From Microbacterium sp. (GTDB lineage: Bacteria > Actinomycetota > Actinomycetes > Actinomycetales > Microbacteriaceae): a stretch of 36,236 bases of DNA. A model generated the notes under the pieces. That model saw nothing but the letters and a program-made list of their open reading frames with translations, did no database searches and was not told the DNA's origin. Both the position numbers and the translations under genes were made by a program. The first letter of the stretch is position 1; each line of letters begins with the position of its first letter. Below are positions 7,448 through 20,723 of this stretch, in pieces. The stretch covers positions 1 to 36,236 of the forward strand of contig JAPSIX010000003.1 of NCBI GenBank assembly GCA_031178475.1, written 5' to 3'.

Positions 7448-7804
7448 TCAGCTCTGGCCGCGGCGCTCGCGCAGCTGTGTGAGCGCGTCCTGGAGAAGCT
7501 GCTCGGCTTCCTCCTCGGTACGGCGCTCCTTCACGTAGGCGAGGTGCGTCTTGTACGGCTCGGCCTTCGCGAGGGCAGGAGGGTTGTCCTTGTCGCGCCC
7601 AGCCGGCAGACCACTGTGCGGGTGGTCGATGATGTCCGGGATCTCCTCCTCAGGCAGACCGGCGGCGAAGTAGCGCACGGTCTCGTTGCCGAGCCCGTCC
7701 CAGTACGACACGGCGATGCGGTCGGCGTGATAGCCGTGGTCCTGCTCGCCCATCGGACCGGAACCCACACGGGTTCCGCGGATCGCGTTGCCTCCGGTAG
7801 CCAT
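7448..7804 (-). CDS. rbpA: RNA polymerase-binding protein RbpA
   Basis: A 118-residue actinobacteria-specific transcription factor that binds the group 1 sigma factor and RNA polymerase and stabilises the open promoter complex. The N-terminal GGNAIRGTRVGSGPMGE motif and the central domain with HHADRIAVSY-like sequence (YHADRIAVSYWD) are characteristic, followed by the sigma-interacting C-terminal helix rich in Glu and Arg. The family's central zinc cysteines are replaced here, as in some RbpA proteins. Its start overlaps the secG stop by one base (TGATG) and follows AGGTGATC, so it is coupled to secG. Confidence 0.93.
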   Translation of the reverse strand: MATGGNAIRGTRVGSGPMGEQDHGYHADRIAVSYWDGLGNETVRYFAAGLPEEEIPDIIDHPHSGLPAGRDKDNPPALAKAEPYKTHLAYVKERRTEEEAEQLLQDALTQLRERRGQS

Positions 7805-8052
7805 CAGATCACCTGGAATTTCGTGATGAGCCCGAGGGCGACGATCGACACGAACCATACGAGCGCCAGCACGACCGTGAACCGGTTGAGGTTGCGCTCG
7901 GCCAGGCCGGAAGAGCCGACCGCTGCCGACATGCCACCCCCGAACATGTCGGAGAGGCCGCCACCGCGGCCCTTGTGGAGAAGGATGAGGAGCGTCAGCA
8001 GCACGCTGCTGATACCCAGCAGAACCTGCAGAACGAACTCGAGAACCTGCAC
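7804..8052 (-). CDS. secG: Preprotein translocase subunit SecG
   Basis: An 82-residue membrane protein of the SecYEG translocon. It has the two expected membrane helices (about residues 3-25 and 58-80) joined by the glycine-rich loop HKGRGGGLSDMFGGG, which is typical of SecG. I start it at the GTG giving MQVLEFVLQ, preceded by AAAGG; the longer in-frame form adds an Arg-rich piece unlike SecG. It is followed by rbpA with a one-base overlap and has its own predicted promoter after tpiA. Confidence 0.93.
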   Translation of the reverse strand: MQVLEFVLQVLLGISSVLLTLLILLHKGRGGGLSDMFGGGMSAAVGSSGLAERNLNRFTVVLALVWFVSIVALGLITKFQVI

Positions 8053-8069
8053 GAGAAGAAGCCTTTCAC

Positions 8070-8089
8070 GGTGGACCGAGCGGTCCACC
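8070..8089 (-). promoter_or_regulatory. Hairpin at the 5' end of the secG-rbpA mRNA
   Basis: GGTGGACCG and CGGTCCACC flank two bases, forming a perfect stem. It begins about three bases after the transcription start expected from the TATAAT at 8099-8104, so it would cap the mRNA 5' end or act as an operator. Confidence 0.5.
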
Positions 8090-8098
8090 TGACGGTCA

Positions 8099-8104
8099 AT
8101 TATA
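8099..8104 (-). promoter_or_regulatory. Consensus -10 box of secG-rbpA
   Basis: A perfect TATAAT on the minus strand, rare in this GC-rich sequence, with a transcription start expected near 8092, about 40 bases before secG. The -35 region (GGCGGC) is not recognisable. Confidence 0.6.
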
Positions 8105-8108
8105 GGAC

Positions 8109-8128
8109 GGGCGGCGGATCAGCCGCCC
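8109..8128 (-). terminator. Terminator after tpiA
   Basis: GGGCGGC pairs with GCCGCCC around six bases, nine bases after the tpiA stop codon and just upstream of the secG -10 box. Confidence 0.6.
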
Positions 8129-8136
8129 CGCCACGC

Positions 8137-8928
8137 TCAGACGCCGACGTGCTTCTCGAAGCGGACGATCGCTGCGAACTCGTCGACGACGAGGCTCGCC
8201 CCGCCCACAAGTGCGCCGTCGACGTCCGGCTCGCGCATGAAGCTGGCGATGTTCCCCGACTTCACGGACCCGCCGTAGAGCACACGCGTCCGGGCCGCAG
8301 CATCCTCGTCAAGGGCGCTCGCGAGCACCTTGCGCAGGGCTGCGCAGACGTCCTGCGCCTGCGACGGGGTCGCGGCCTGGCCGGATCCGATCGCCCAGAC
8401 CGGCTCGTAGGCCACGACGACGTCCGACGACGCCGACACTCCGTCGAGCGCCTTCGCGAGCTGGTCGGCGGGAACGGCGCTCGCACCGAATCGCTCGAGG
8501 TCCTCGGCGGTCTCACCGATGCAGATCACCGGAACGAGTCCGCTGCGGATCGCTGCCTTGACCTTCGCGTTCACGATCTCGTCGCTCTCGGCGTGGTACT
8601 CCCGGCGCTCGGAGTGGCCGATGAGGACGTACTTCACGCCGAGCTTCGTGAGGAACGCGCCGGATACCTCGCCGGTGTAGGCGCCGGAGTCGTGCGCGGA
8701 CAGGTCCTGGGCGCCGAGGGCGAACGGAATCTTGTCCGCGTCGATCAGCGTCTGCACACTGCGGATGTCGGTGAACGGAGGGAACACCGCCACCTCGACG
8801 GAGTCGCCCTCGTGCCCGGCATCCTTCAGCGTCCAGTGCAGCTTCTGCACCGTCGCGACCGCCTGCAGGTGGTCGAGGTTCATCTTCCAGTTGCCCGCGA
8901 TCAGCGGGGTCCGGGTCGTCACTGCCAT
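8137..8928 (-). CDS. tpiA: Triose-phosphate isomerase
   Basis: A 263-residue TIM-barrel enzyme that interconverts dihydroxyacetone phosphate and glyceraldehyde 3-phosphate. Active-site residues are visible: Lys15 in AGNWKMN, His105 in IGHSERR and Glu175 in AYEPVWAIGSG. Loop 6 (WAIGSG) and the phosphate-binding LYGGSVK and GALVGGASL motifs are intact. The ATG is preceded by GGAGG, and the first ten bases overlap the pgk 3' end. It is the last gene of gap-pgk-tpiA. Confidence 0.97.
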   Translation of the reverse strand: MAVTTRTPLIAGNWKMNLDHLQAVATVQKLHWTLKDAGHEGDSVEVAVFPPFTDIRSVQTLIDADKIPFALGAQDLSAHDSGAYTGEVSGAFLTKLGVKYVLIGHSERREYHAESDEIVNAKVKAAIRSGLVPVICIGETAEDLERFGASAVPADQLAKALDGVSASSDVVVAYEPVWAIGSGQAATPSQAQDVCAALRKVLASALDEDAAARTRVLYGGSVKSGNIASFMREPDVDGALVGGASLVVDEFAAIVRFEKHVGV

Positions 8929-10133
8929 CCGAGGACCTCCAGTCCAGGTAGCTTCTTGCCCTCGAGGAACTCGAGGCTGGCCCCACCGCCTGTGGAGATG
9001 TGGCCGAACTGCTCGTCGTCGAAGCCGAGCTGACGCACAGCGGCGGCGGAGTCGCCACCGCCGACCACGGCCAGCCCGTCGACCTCGGTCAGCGCCTGCG
9101 CGACAGCCTTGGTTCCGGCGGCGAAGGCGGGGAACTCGAAGACGCCCATCGGGCCGTTCCAGAAAACCGTCTTGGACGCGCGGATCGCCTCGGCGAAACG
9201 CTTCGCCGTCTCCGGACCGACGTCGAGACCGATGCCCGACGCCCCGAACGCGGTCTGCTCGATGGCATCCGCGGCGGCGACCTCGTGCTCAGCATCCGCG
9301 GCGAAGCCCGATGCGACGACGACATCCGTCGGCAGCACGATCTCGACGCCGCGCTCCTTCGCTTCGGCGATGTAGCCGCGCACCGTGTCGAGCTGGTCTT
9401 CCTCGAGAAGGCTGGATGCCACGGCGTGGCCCTCCGCGGCGAGGAAGGTGAACAGCATCCCGCCACCGACCAGCAGACGGTTCACGCGCGGCAGCAGGTG
9501 CGCGATCACGCCGAGCTTGTCGCTGACCTTCGAGCCGCCGAGCACCACCGTGTAGGGGCGCTCGGGCTTCTCGGTGAGCCGGTCGAGCACGTCCAGCTCG
9601 GTCGCGATCAGCAGCCCGGCGGCCGAGGGCCGCGCCTCGGCGAGTTCATACACGCTCGCCTGCTTGCGGTGCACCACACCGAATCCGTCCGACACCATGG
9701 CGTCGGCGAACTCGGCAAGCTGCGCGGCGAACGCCTCGCGCTCACCGGCATCCTTCGCCGTCTCGCCTGGATTGAAGCGCAGGTTCTCGAGCACGACGAC
9801 GCCGCCGTCCTCCAGTGCTGCGACCGCCTCACGCGCCGACGTCCCGACCGTGTCGCGCGCGAACGCGACCGGCTTGCCGAGCAGCTCTGACAGCCGCTGC
9901 GCCACGGGGGCCAGGCTGTACTGCGGGTCGGGAGCGCCGTCGGGGCGTCCCAGGTGCGAGCACACGATCACTCGTGCGCCGGCGTTGATGAGGGTGTTCA
10001 GAGTCGGCAGCGAGGCGCGAACGCGGCCATCGTCCGTGATGACGCCGTCCCGCAGGGGGACGTTCAGGTCACAACGGACGATGACGCGCTTGCCTTCAAG
10101 CGACCCCAGCGTGTCGAGGGTGCGCAGTGTCAT
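8919..10133 (-). CDS. pgk: Phosphoglycerate kinase
   Basis: A 404-residue two-domain kinase that transfers phosphate from 1,3-bisphosphoglycerate to ADP. N-domain substrate motifs RCDLNVPL and SHLGRP and the C-domain nucleotide motifs VVLGGSKVSDKL, WNGPMGVFE, GGGDSAAA and STGGGASLEFLEG are all present. The start codon lies four bases after the gap stop, with no strong Shine-Dalgarno, so translation is probably coupled to gap. The 3' end overlaps tpiA by ten bases. Confidence 0.97.
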   Translation of the reverse strand: MTLRTLDTLGSLEGKRVIVRCDLNVPLRDGVITDDGRVRASLPTLNTLINAGARVIVCSHLGRPDGAPDPQYSLAPVAQRLSELLGKPVAFARDTVGTSAREAVAALEDGGVVVLENLRFNPGETAKDAGEREAFAAQLAEFADAMVSDGFGVVHRKQASVYELAEARPSAAGLLIATELDVLDRLTEKPERPYTVVLGGSKVSDKLGVIAHLLPRVNRLLVGGGMLFTFLAAEGHAVASSLLEEDQLDTVRGYIAEAKERGVEIVLPTDVVVASGFAADAEHEVAAADAIEQTAFGASGIGLDVGPETAKRFAEAIRASKTVFWNGPMGVFEFPAFAAGTKAVAQALTEVDGLAVVGGGDSAAAVRQLGFDDEQFGHISTGGGASLEFLEGKKLPGLEVLGWQ

Positions 10134-10137
10134 CTGA

Positions 10138-11878
<1,741 letters not shown>

Positions 11879-12023
11879 GTCGATTTCATCCAATCCGCGC
11901 CGCGCCGCGGCGCTTGCCGATTCCCTGCACCGCCGAAGTGCGTCGCAGGGCAGACGTTTCACATCCTACTGACGCCAACGCGACCCGGCAGGGGAACCTT
12001 CCCCGATGGCGAACACTCAGGCG

Positions 12024-13016
12024 CTAGTCGTCCAGTCCGGCGGGCACGGCGGCCTCCGTGCCGGGGATGCCCTGCTGCTGCGCGCGCTTGTCGGCCATCG
12101 CGAGCAGCCGGCGGATGCGACCGGCGACGGCGTCTTTCGTCAGCGGCGGGTCGGCGTGGTGGCCGAGTTCGTCGAGGCTCGCGTCTCGGTGGGCCAAGCG
12201 CAGGTCGCCCGCCATGCGCAGGTGATCGGGCACCTGGTCCCCGAGGATCTCCAAAGCGCGCTCCACCCGGGCGCAGGCGGCGACGGCGGCCTGCGCCGAC
12301 CGGCGCAGATTCGCGTCGTCGAAGTTCACCAGCCGGTTCACGCCGGCGCGCACCTCGCGGCGCTGGCGGAGCTCCTCCCAGGCGGCAGCGGTGCGGCGGG
12401 CGCCCATCGCGTTGAGCACCCCGCGGATCGCTTCGCCTTCGCGGACGACGACACGCGGCATCCCTCGGACTTCCCTCGCCTTGGCCGTCACACCGAGGCG
12501 GTGCGCGGCGCCGACGAGAGCCATGGCCGCCTCTCCCGACGGGCAGACGACCTCGAGCATCGCTGAGCGGCCTGGTTCACTGAGCGAGCCGGATGCCAGG
12601 AACGCACCGCGCCAGATCCCTGCGAGCTCATCCGGGGAGCCGGTGGTGAGGCGGTTGGGCAACCCGCGCACGGCGCGGCGACGGGCGTCGAGCAAGCCGG
12701 TCTGGCGCGCGAGGGTCTCCCCGGCCCCGATCACTCGCACGGCCCAGCGAGCGCCGTCGCCGGCACCGCTGGACTGCGCGCTGCTGGACTTCACCTGAGC
12801 GATCTCGGGGCGCACACCGTAGATCTCGGCGAGGTCGCGCGCGACGCGGCGAGCCAGCGTCTCGGCATCCACCTCAGCCTCGACGGCCACGCGGCCGGCG
12901 ATGGAGTGCAGCCCACCGGCGAAGCGGAGAATGGTCGTCACCTCCGCGACGCGCACGGTCGGAGGCGCGTTGCGAATGCTGACCAGTTCTGCTTTGACGT
13001 CGGTGGTTAGTGCCAC
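12024..13016 (-). CDS. whiA: DNA-binding protein WhiA
   Basis: A 330-residue protein of the WhiA family, known for controlling sporulation septation in Streptomyces and cell division more widely. The N-terminal half is a degenerate LAGLIDADG homing-endonuclease fold (for example [13 protein letters not shown]), the C-terminal part a helix-turn-helix with [18 protein letters not shown]. The GTG start is preceded by AGGGAG. It follows rapZ; the YvcK gene that often lies between them is absent here. Confidence 0.95.
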   Translation of the reverse strand: MALTTDVKAELVSIRNAPPTVRVAEVTTILRFAGGLHSIAGRVAVEAEVDAETLARRVARDLAEIYGVRPEIAQVKSSSAQSSGAGDGARWAVRVIGAGETLARQTGLLDARRRAVRGLPNRLTTGSPDELAGIWRGAFLASGSLSEPGRSAMLEVVCPSGEAAMALVGAAHRLGVTAKAREVRGMPRVVVREGEAIRGVLNAMGARRTAAAWEELRQRREVRAGVNRLVNFDDANLRRSAQAAVAACARVERALEILGDQVPDHLRMAGDLRLAHRDASLDELGHHADPPLTKDAVAGRIRRLLAMADKRAQQQGIPGTEAAVPAGLDD

Positions 13017-13032
13017 GAGACTCCCTCACTCT

Positions 13033-13065
13033 GCGCGCCGGTTCGCGGCGCAAGGGAATAGCCTA
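13033..13065 (-). promoter_or_regulatory. Candidate whiA promoter and leader hairpin
   Basis: TAGGCT (13060-13065, minus strand) is a -10-like box giving a leader of about 37 bases. A GCGCCG/CGGCGC hairpin follows within the leader. No clear -35 is seen. Confidence 0.35.
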
Positions 13066-13106
13066 CAAGGCCGACGACCGCGCGACGTGCGCGATCTGAA
13101 GCCCGG

Positions 13107-13979
13107 TCATTCCCGGCCCAGGTCGCGGTGGCGCACGTTGACCGCCACCCCGGGCACGTCGGCGAGACGCCGCGCCAGCTCCTCGGCTGTCGCCACCGAG
13201 CGGTGTTTGCCGCCGGTGCATCCGATCGCGACCGTCGAATGGCTCTTGTTCTCGCGCTGGTACCCCTCGAGTACCGGTCGCAGCGCGGTCGCGTACGCGT
13301 CGAGGAACTCGCCCGCGCCGGTTCGGGAGAGGACGTAGTCACGCACTTCCGCGTCCTGACCGGTGTGGTTGCGCAGTTCCTCCCTCCAGAACGGGTTCGG
13401 CAGGAATCGCATGTCGGCGACCAGGTCGACGTCGGTGGGGAGCCCGTACTTGAACCCGAAGCTGAGGATGGTCAGGCGATGCCGCGCTGCACCCTCCTCG
13501 GAGAAGAGTTCCGATACCTGCGTCGCCAGCTGGTGGATGTTCAGCGTCGACGTGTCGATGAGCACGTCGGCCGCTTCGCGCACCGGCCCCAGCCGGGATC
13601 TCTCACGACGGATGCCGTCCAGCAGCGTCCCGTCGCCCTGCAGCGGGTGCGGTCGGCGCACGGATTCGAAACGCCGGACGAGCACGTCGTCCGAGGCGTC
13701 GAGGAAAAGGACCTTCACCCCGCCGCGGGAGCGGAGCAGACGAGCCACGCCGGGGAAGTCATCGAAGAGGCCGCGTCCGCGAACGTCGACCACGGCGGCC
13801 ACCTTCGGCAGGCTCCCGCCGCCCATGTCGGTGAGGTCGAGCAGGGGACGGAGGATCTGCGGTGGAAGGTTGTCGACGACGTACCAGCCCAGATCCTCGA
13901 GGGCGTTCGCGGCGGTGGTCCGGCCCGCTCCCGACATTCCGGTCACGATCAGGAATTCGCCCTTGGCGGCGGCCGTCAT
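13107..13979 (-). CDS. rapZ: RNase adapter protein RapZ / YvcJ-type nucleotide-binding protein
   Basis: A 290-residue P-loop protein. The Walker A motif GMSGAGRTT lies at residues 14-22; the middle has the conserved SFGFKYGLP, and the C-terminus the IGCTGGKHRS signature. E. coli RapZ binds the small RNA GlmZ; in Gram-positive bacteria the YvcJ form binds and hydrolyses nucleotides and its role is less clear. GGAAGGGAG precedes the ATG. It lies 27 bases after uvrC, probably in the same transcript. Confidence 0.94.
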   Translation of the reverse strand: MTAAAKGEFLIVTGMSGAGRTTAANALEDLGWYVVDNLPPQILRPLLDLTDMGGGSLPKVAAVVDVRGRGLFDDFPGVARLLRSRGGVKVLFLDASDDVLVRRFESVRRPHPLQGDGTLLDGIRRERSRLGPVREAADVLIDTSTLNIHQLATQVSELFSEEGAARHRLTILSFGFKYGLPTDVDLVADMRFLPNPFWREELRNHTGQDAEVRDYVLSRTGAGEFLDAYATALRPVLEGYQRENKSHSTVAIGCTGGKHRSVATAEELARRLADVPGVAVNVRHRDLGRE

Positions 13980-14006
13980 CGTGGTCTCCCTTCCTGAACG
14001 TCCAGC

Positions 14007-15937
14007 CTAGCCACTCGCGGTGACCGGCTGAGCCACCAGACGGCCGTGGATGGTCGCCGCGAGGACCGGACCGATGCCGTTGACCTCGGTGATCTGCTCG
14101 GGTGTCGCGGCTCTCAGCGCGGCCACGGAACCGAAGTGCTTCAGCAGCGCCTTGATCCGCGCTTCGCCGAGACCGGGGATCTCGCTGAGCACGGTCGCGA
14201 TGTCACGCCTGCGGCGCTTGCGCTGGTGCGTGATCGCGAAGCGGTGCGCCTCGTCGCGCAGCCTCTGCACGAGGTACAGCGCTTCGCTCGTGCGCGGGAG
14301 GATCACGGGGTAGTCGTCGTCGGGCACCCAGATCTCCTCGAGACGCTTCGCGATGCCGCACAGCGCGATCTCAGGGTGGCCGCTGTCTCGCAGAGCGCGT
14401 GCGGCCGCCTGCACCTGCGGTTGCCCGCCATCGACGATGAGCAGCTGTGGCCGGTACGCGAACCGGGGCTTGCTGCGGCGCGTGCCCTCCACGGGCTCGT
14501 CACCCGTGACGTCCACGGTTCCCGCCTCGAAATCGTTCGTCGCGGCGCGCAGCGGGTCGGTGTCGAGGTGCGAGAGCCGGCGCCTGAGCACCTGATACAT
14601 CGAGTCGGTGTCGTCCGTGGTCTCGCCGATGTTGAACGACCGGTACTGGTCCTTGCGCGGCAGACCGTCTTCGAACACCACCATCGAGGCGACGACGTTG
14701 GTCCCGCCGAGGTGCGAGATGTCGAAGCATTCGATGCGCAGCGGCGCCTCGTCCATGCCGATCGCCTCCTGCAGGTCAGTGAGGGCCTGCGTGCGCGAGA
14801 CGTAGTCGCTGGTGCGGCGCATCTTGTGCCGCAGAAGCGCCTGCTGGGCGTTGAGGGTGGCGGTGCGCATGAGTTCGGCTCGCTGGCCGCGCTGCGCGAC
14901 GGCGATCTCGACCTTGCGGCCGCGGCGCTCCCGCAGCCACTGCTCCAGTTCACGGGCGTCCTCCGGCAGGCTGGGAACGAGCACCCTGCGCGGCACGTCG
15001 GGGGCGTCACCGTAGGCCTGCTGCAGCACCTGATCGACCAGCTCGGGGCCGGAGATGTCGAGCTCCTTGTCGAGGGTCAGCGCCCGCACGCCGCGCACGC
15101 GCCCGCCGCGGATGACGAAGTGCTGCACGGCCGCCGACAGCTCGTCTTCGGCGATGCCGAACAGGTCGGCATCCTCATCCGCGGGAAGCACCAGCGCGCT
15201 CTTGCCGAGCACAGCCTCGATCGCGCCCAGCTTGTCGCGGTACTTCGCTGCGGCCTCGTAATCCATGGCCGCCGACGCCGCCAGCATCCGCTTGGTGAGG
15301 TCGCGGGTGAACCGTTCGTCGCCACCCGCCATGAACGCGATGAAGTCGTCGACCATCGCTCGGTGCTCGGCGATCGTGACCGTCATCGAGCACGGACCGC
15401 CGCACTTGCCGATCTGACCGGGAAAGCAGGGTCGGCCGGTCTGCATGGCCCGCTTGTAACTGGCGTCGCTGCAGGTGCGGATCGGGAATGCCTTCACCAT
15501 CAGATCGATGGTCTCGTGCACGGCCCACACCTTCGGGTAGGGGCCGAAGTACCGGGCGCCGGGGATCTTTCTGTTGCGCGTCACCATCACGCGGGGCGCC
15601 TCGTCGGCGAGGGTGATCGCCATGAACGGGTAGGACTTGTCGTCGCGGTAGCGCACGTTGAACGGCGGATCGTATTCCTTGATCCACATGTACTCGAGCT
15701 GCAGAGAGTCGACGTCGGTGGCGACGACCGTCCATTCCACGGATGCCGCAGTGGTGACCATACGGCGGGTGCGCTCGTGCAGGGTGTGCAGCGGAGCGAA
15801 GTAGTTCGACAGCCGTTGGCGGAGGTTCTTCGCCTTGCCGACGTACAGCACCCGCCCGTTCGCGTCGCGAAAGCGATAGACGCCGGGGTCGGTCGGGATC
15901 TCGCCCACCCGCGGCTTGTAGGGCAGTACGTCCGCCA

Positions 15938-15938
<1 letters not shown>
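14007..15938 (-). CDS. uvrC: UvrABC system protein C (excision nuclease)
   Basis: A 643-residue nuclease that makes both incisions in nucleotide excision repair. Domains in order: GIY-YIG nuclease (about 15-95, with PGVYRF and [11 protein letters not shown]), a cysteine cluster (Cys156, 171, 179, 183) matching the Fe-S ligand pattern of UvrC, the UVR helix pair that binds UvrB (about 205-240), the RNase H-like nuclease with [12 protein letters not shown], and two helix-hairpin-helix units near the C-terminus ([23 protein letters not shown]). AAGGCGG precedes the start, which overlaps the uvrA stop by one base (TGATG). The open frame continues far upstream but that part is antisense to nothing real: it is a shadow of uvrA. 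Confidence 0.97.
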
Positions 15939-18841
<2,903 letters not shown>

Positions 18842-18847
18842 CCGTCA

Positions 18848-18853
18848 AGTCTA
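18848..18853 (-). promoter_or_regulatory. -10 box of a leaderless uvrA transcript
   Basis: TAGACT ends exactly six bases before the GTG start codon, so transcription would begin at or next to the GTG. No convincing -35 box is present. Confidence 0.6.
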
Positions 18854-18887
18854 TGAGCGGCCACCGACACTGGCTCTGTGAGCGCTT

Positions 18888-19430
18888 TCAGCGGGGCCCG
18901 GATTCGCTCATGGCGAAGGCGTCGGTACGGTGGCGGGCGAGCATCCCCCGCAGCAGCACGGCCAGAGCGAGCGTCGCTGCTGCCCCGGCCATCGCAGCGA
19001 GGGAGACGGTCGGAGCCGCACCCGACGCCAGGAGCGCGACGGCCAGCGCCGCCTGCGAGATGCTCTGCACGACCGCGAAGCGCACCGTCGTCGGCCGCAG
19101 TGCGGCCAGCGCGATCCTGTCGAGCGGGCCGGCGGCGAGCGACAGCGTACCGAGCACATGCAGCAGGTGGACGGTGAAGACCGCGGTGGCCGCGCGTGCG
19201 GCATCCGGTTCGCGGATGATGAGAAGCAGGACCAGGGCTCCGCTCGCCAGCCATGCCCCTCCGGTCCGGGGCAGGGCGGCGCCCAGGGCGGCGAGCGCGG
19301 GCGTGGCGACGAGCCAGAACGGGGATGCACCGAGCAGAAGCGCGGCGCAGAGCGCAGCGAGCACGCCGATCGCCCCGAACACCAGGCCGGGCACGGCGGG
19401 TCCGATCGACAGCCGAGCATTCCGCGTCAC
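18888..19430 (-). CDS. Membrane protein of unknown function in the MoxR operon
   Basis: I do not recognise this 180-residue protein. It has about five hydrophobic segments (for example VPGLVFGAIGVLAALCAALLL and WLASGALVLLLII), separated by short Arg-containing turns, and a charged C-terminal tail. The GTG start at 19430 is preceded by GGGAGGTG and overlaps the stop of the DUF58 gene by four bases (GTGA), so it is the fifth and last gene of the operon. Its place suggests that it works with the MoxR/DUF58 proteins at the membrane. Confidence 0.8.
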   Translation of the reverse strand: MTRNARLSIGPAVPGLVFGAIGVLAALCAALLLGASPFWLVATPALAALGAALPRTGGAWLASGALVLLLIIREPDAARAATAVFTVHLLHVLGTLSLAAGPLDRIALAALRPTTVRFAVVQSISQAALAVALLASGAAPTVSLAAMAGAAATLALAVLLRGMLARHRTDAFAMSESGPR

Positions 19431-20722
19431 CGTCGCACACCTCCCGCCCGCTGCGCCGGCGTGGACCGGGCCGATACTGCGAGGTGCGACGCGGCATGCG
19501 CATCCCATCGCACCGTGTCGATGCCCGCGGCCGCCAGCTCTCGGAACATGTCCTGGCGCTCAGCGAGCAGCACCCGCAGGGCGAGCGCCTTCTCCGCCGC
19601 CAGGCGGGTGCGGTCGAGTTCGGGGAGGATGTCGACGGCGATGACCCGATGCCCGCTCGCGCGCCAGCGCACGGCGAGTTCGGCCGCGGCACCGTCGAAG
19701 AAGGTGGAGAGCACGTAGATGAGCGATCCGTGCGGCACGACCGGCGTGCGGCGGTACCGGGAGTCGTCTCCGGCGCGGCCACACGCCGAGATCTCGGCGA
19801 CGAGCCTGGCGAGGTGACGCGGGCCGGTGCCTCCCCGCACGGACCGTCCGTCATGCGCGAGGGTGTGGAACGACACGCGGTCACCGTCGGCGATCGTCGC
19901 TTCCGCGAGGGAACGGGCTGCGGCTCTCCCCTGGTCGAGGGATGTCACACCACACCGTTCGCGATCGTCGGTTCCCCACGTCGCCACGACGGCGCCGAGG
20001 TCATCGACGGTGTCCATGACGATGACCACCGACGCGTCGCTGAGCGCGTTCGTGCGCCGCACGAACAGCTCGCCCGGTCGGCGCGCGGCCCGCGCTGTGG
20101 CCCGCCAGTCGACGCGACGCAGCTCGTCGCCCGGCGCGAACGGGTGCACATCGCGGAAGTCGCCGCCCGAGCCGGGTCTGGCGCCCTCGTGGGATCCGTG
20201 CAGACCGGTGAGTCGAGGTGCGAGCGGCAACGCAGAGAGGGGTGTGCGGACAGGATGCACAGTGCGGGTGATGCCGGTCGGCGCCAGGCGTACTCCGAGC
20301 ATGCCGGCGTCGGCGGCGAGTGTTCTCGCGGCGATCTGCACGGCGCGGACCGGTCCGGAATGCAGGGCACGCGTGGCGGCGGTGATTCCGGCGGTGCCTG
20401 GCAGGAGGACCCGTGTGCGTGTGCGTTCGGATTGCGTGATGAGCATCTCGATCAACTCCGCGTCCGAGCGGACGCGGATCTCGTCGCTGAGCCAGCCCTG
20501 CTGCTCGTCGGGGCGCGCCACGATGCTCGCTGTCGGCTCGGACGGGGCCGGCACGGTGAGGGCGATGACGACCCAGAGTGCCAGCGGCAGCCCCACTGCG
20601 ATGACGTCGGGGCGGGATGCCACCATGCCGACGGCCGCGGTGACGACGGCGCCCACCGCGGCGAACGCCACCGCAGGGCTGACCCGCCACGCACGCGCGC
20701 GAGAGGTGGAACCGGCCGTCAT
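19427..20722 (-). CDS. DUF58-domain membrane protein
   Basis: A 431-residue protein with two N-terminal membrane helices (about residues 15-32 and 39-58) and a cytoplasmic DUF58 domain, recognised by GGDFRDVHPFAPGDELRRVDW and the following Arg-rich RATARAARR. The part after it (about 250-400) resembles a von Willebrand A fold (VVIVMDTVDD). DUF58 proteins are regularly encoded beside MoxR AAA+ ATPases and are thought to be their partners or substrates. The ATG lies one base after the moxR stop with no clear ribosome binding site, implying coupling. Confidence 0.9.
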   Translation of the reverse strand: MTAGSTSRARAWRVSPAVAFAAVGAVVTAAVGMVASRPDVIAVGLPLALWVVIALTVPAPSEPTASIVARPDEQQGWLSDEIRVRSDAELIEMLITQSERTRTRVLLPGTAGITAATRALHSGPVRAVQIAARTLAADAGMLGVRLAPTGITRTVHPVRTPLSALPLAPRLTGLHGSHEGARPGSGGDFRDVHPFAPGDELRRVDWRATARAARRPGELFVRRTNALSDASVVIVMDTVDDLGAVVATWGTDDRERCGVTSLDQGRAAARSLAEATIADGDRVSFHTLAHDGRSVRGGTGPRHLARLVAEISACGRAGDDSRYRRTPVVPHGSLIYVLSTFFDGAAAELAVRWRASGHRVIAVDILPELDRTRLAAEKALALRVLLAERQDMFRELAAAGIDTVRWDAHAASHLAVSARSTPAQRAGGVRR

Positions 20723-20723
20723 G

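Noticed and set aside
11879-12023. Promoter or leader structure before sodA
   Set aside because: A CCCTGC/GCAGGG pairing and a TAGGAT box are present, but spacing and ribosome binding site are too weak to call.
18842-18900. LexA SOS box before uvrA, and similarly before uvrB
   Set aside because: No GAAC-N4-GTTC palindrome is present in either upstream region; only isolated half-sites occur.
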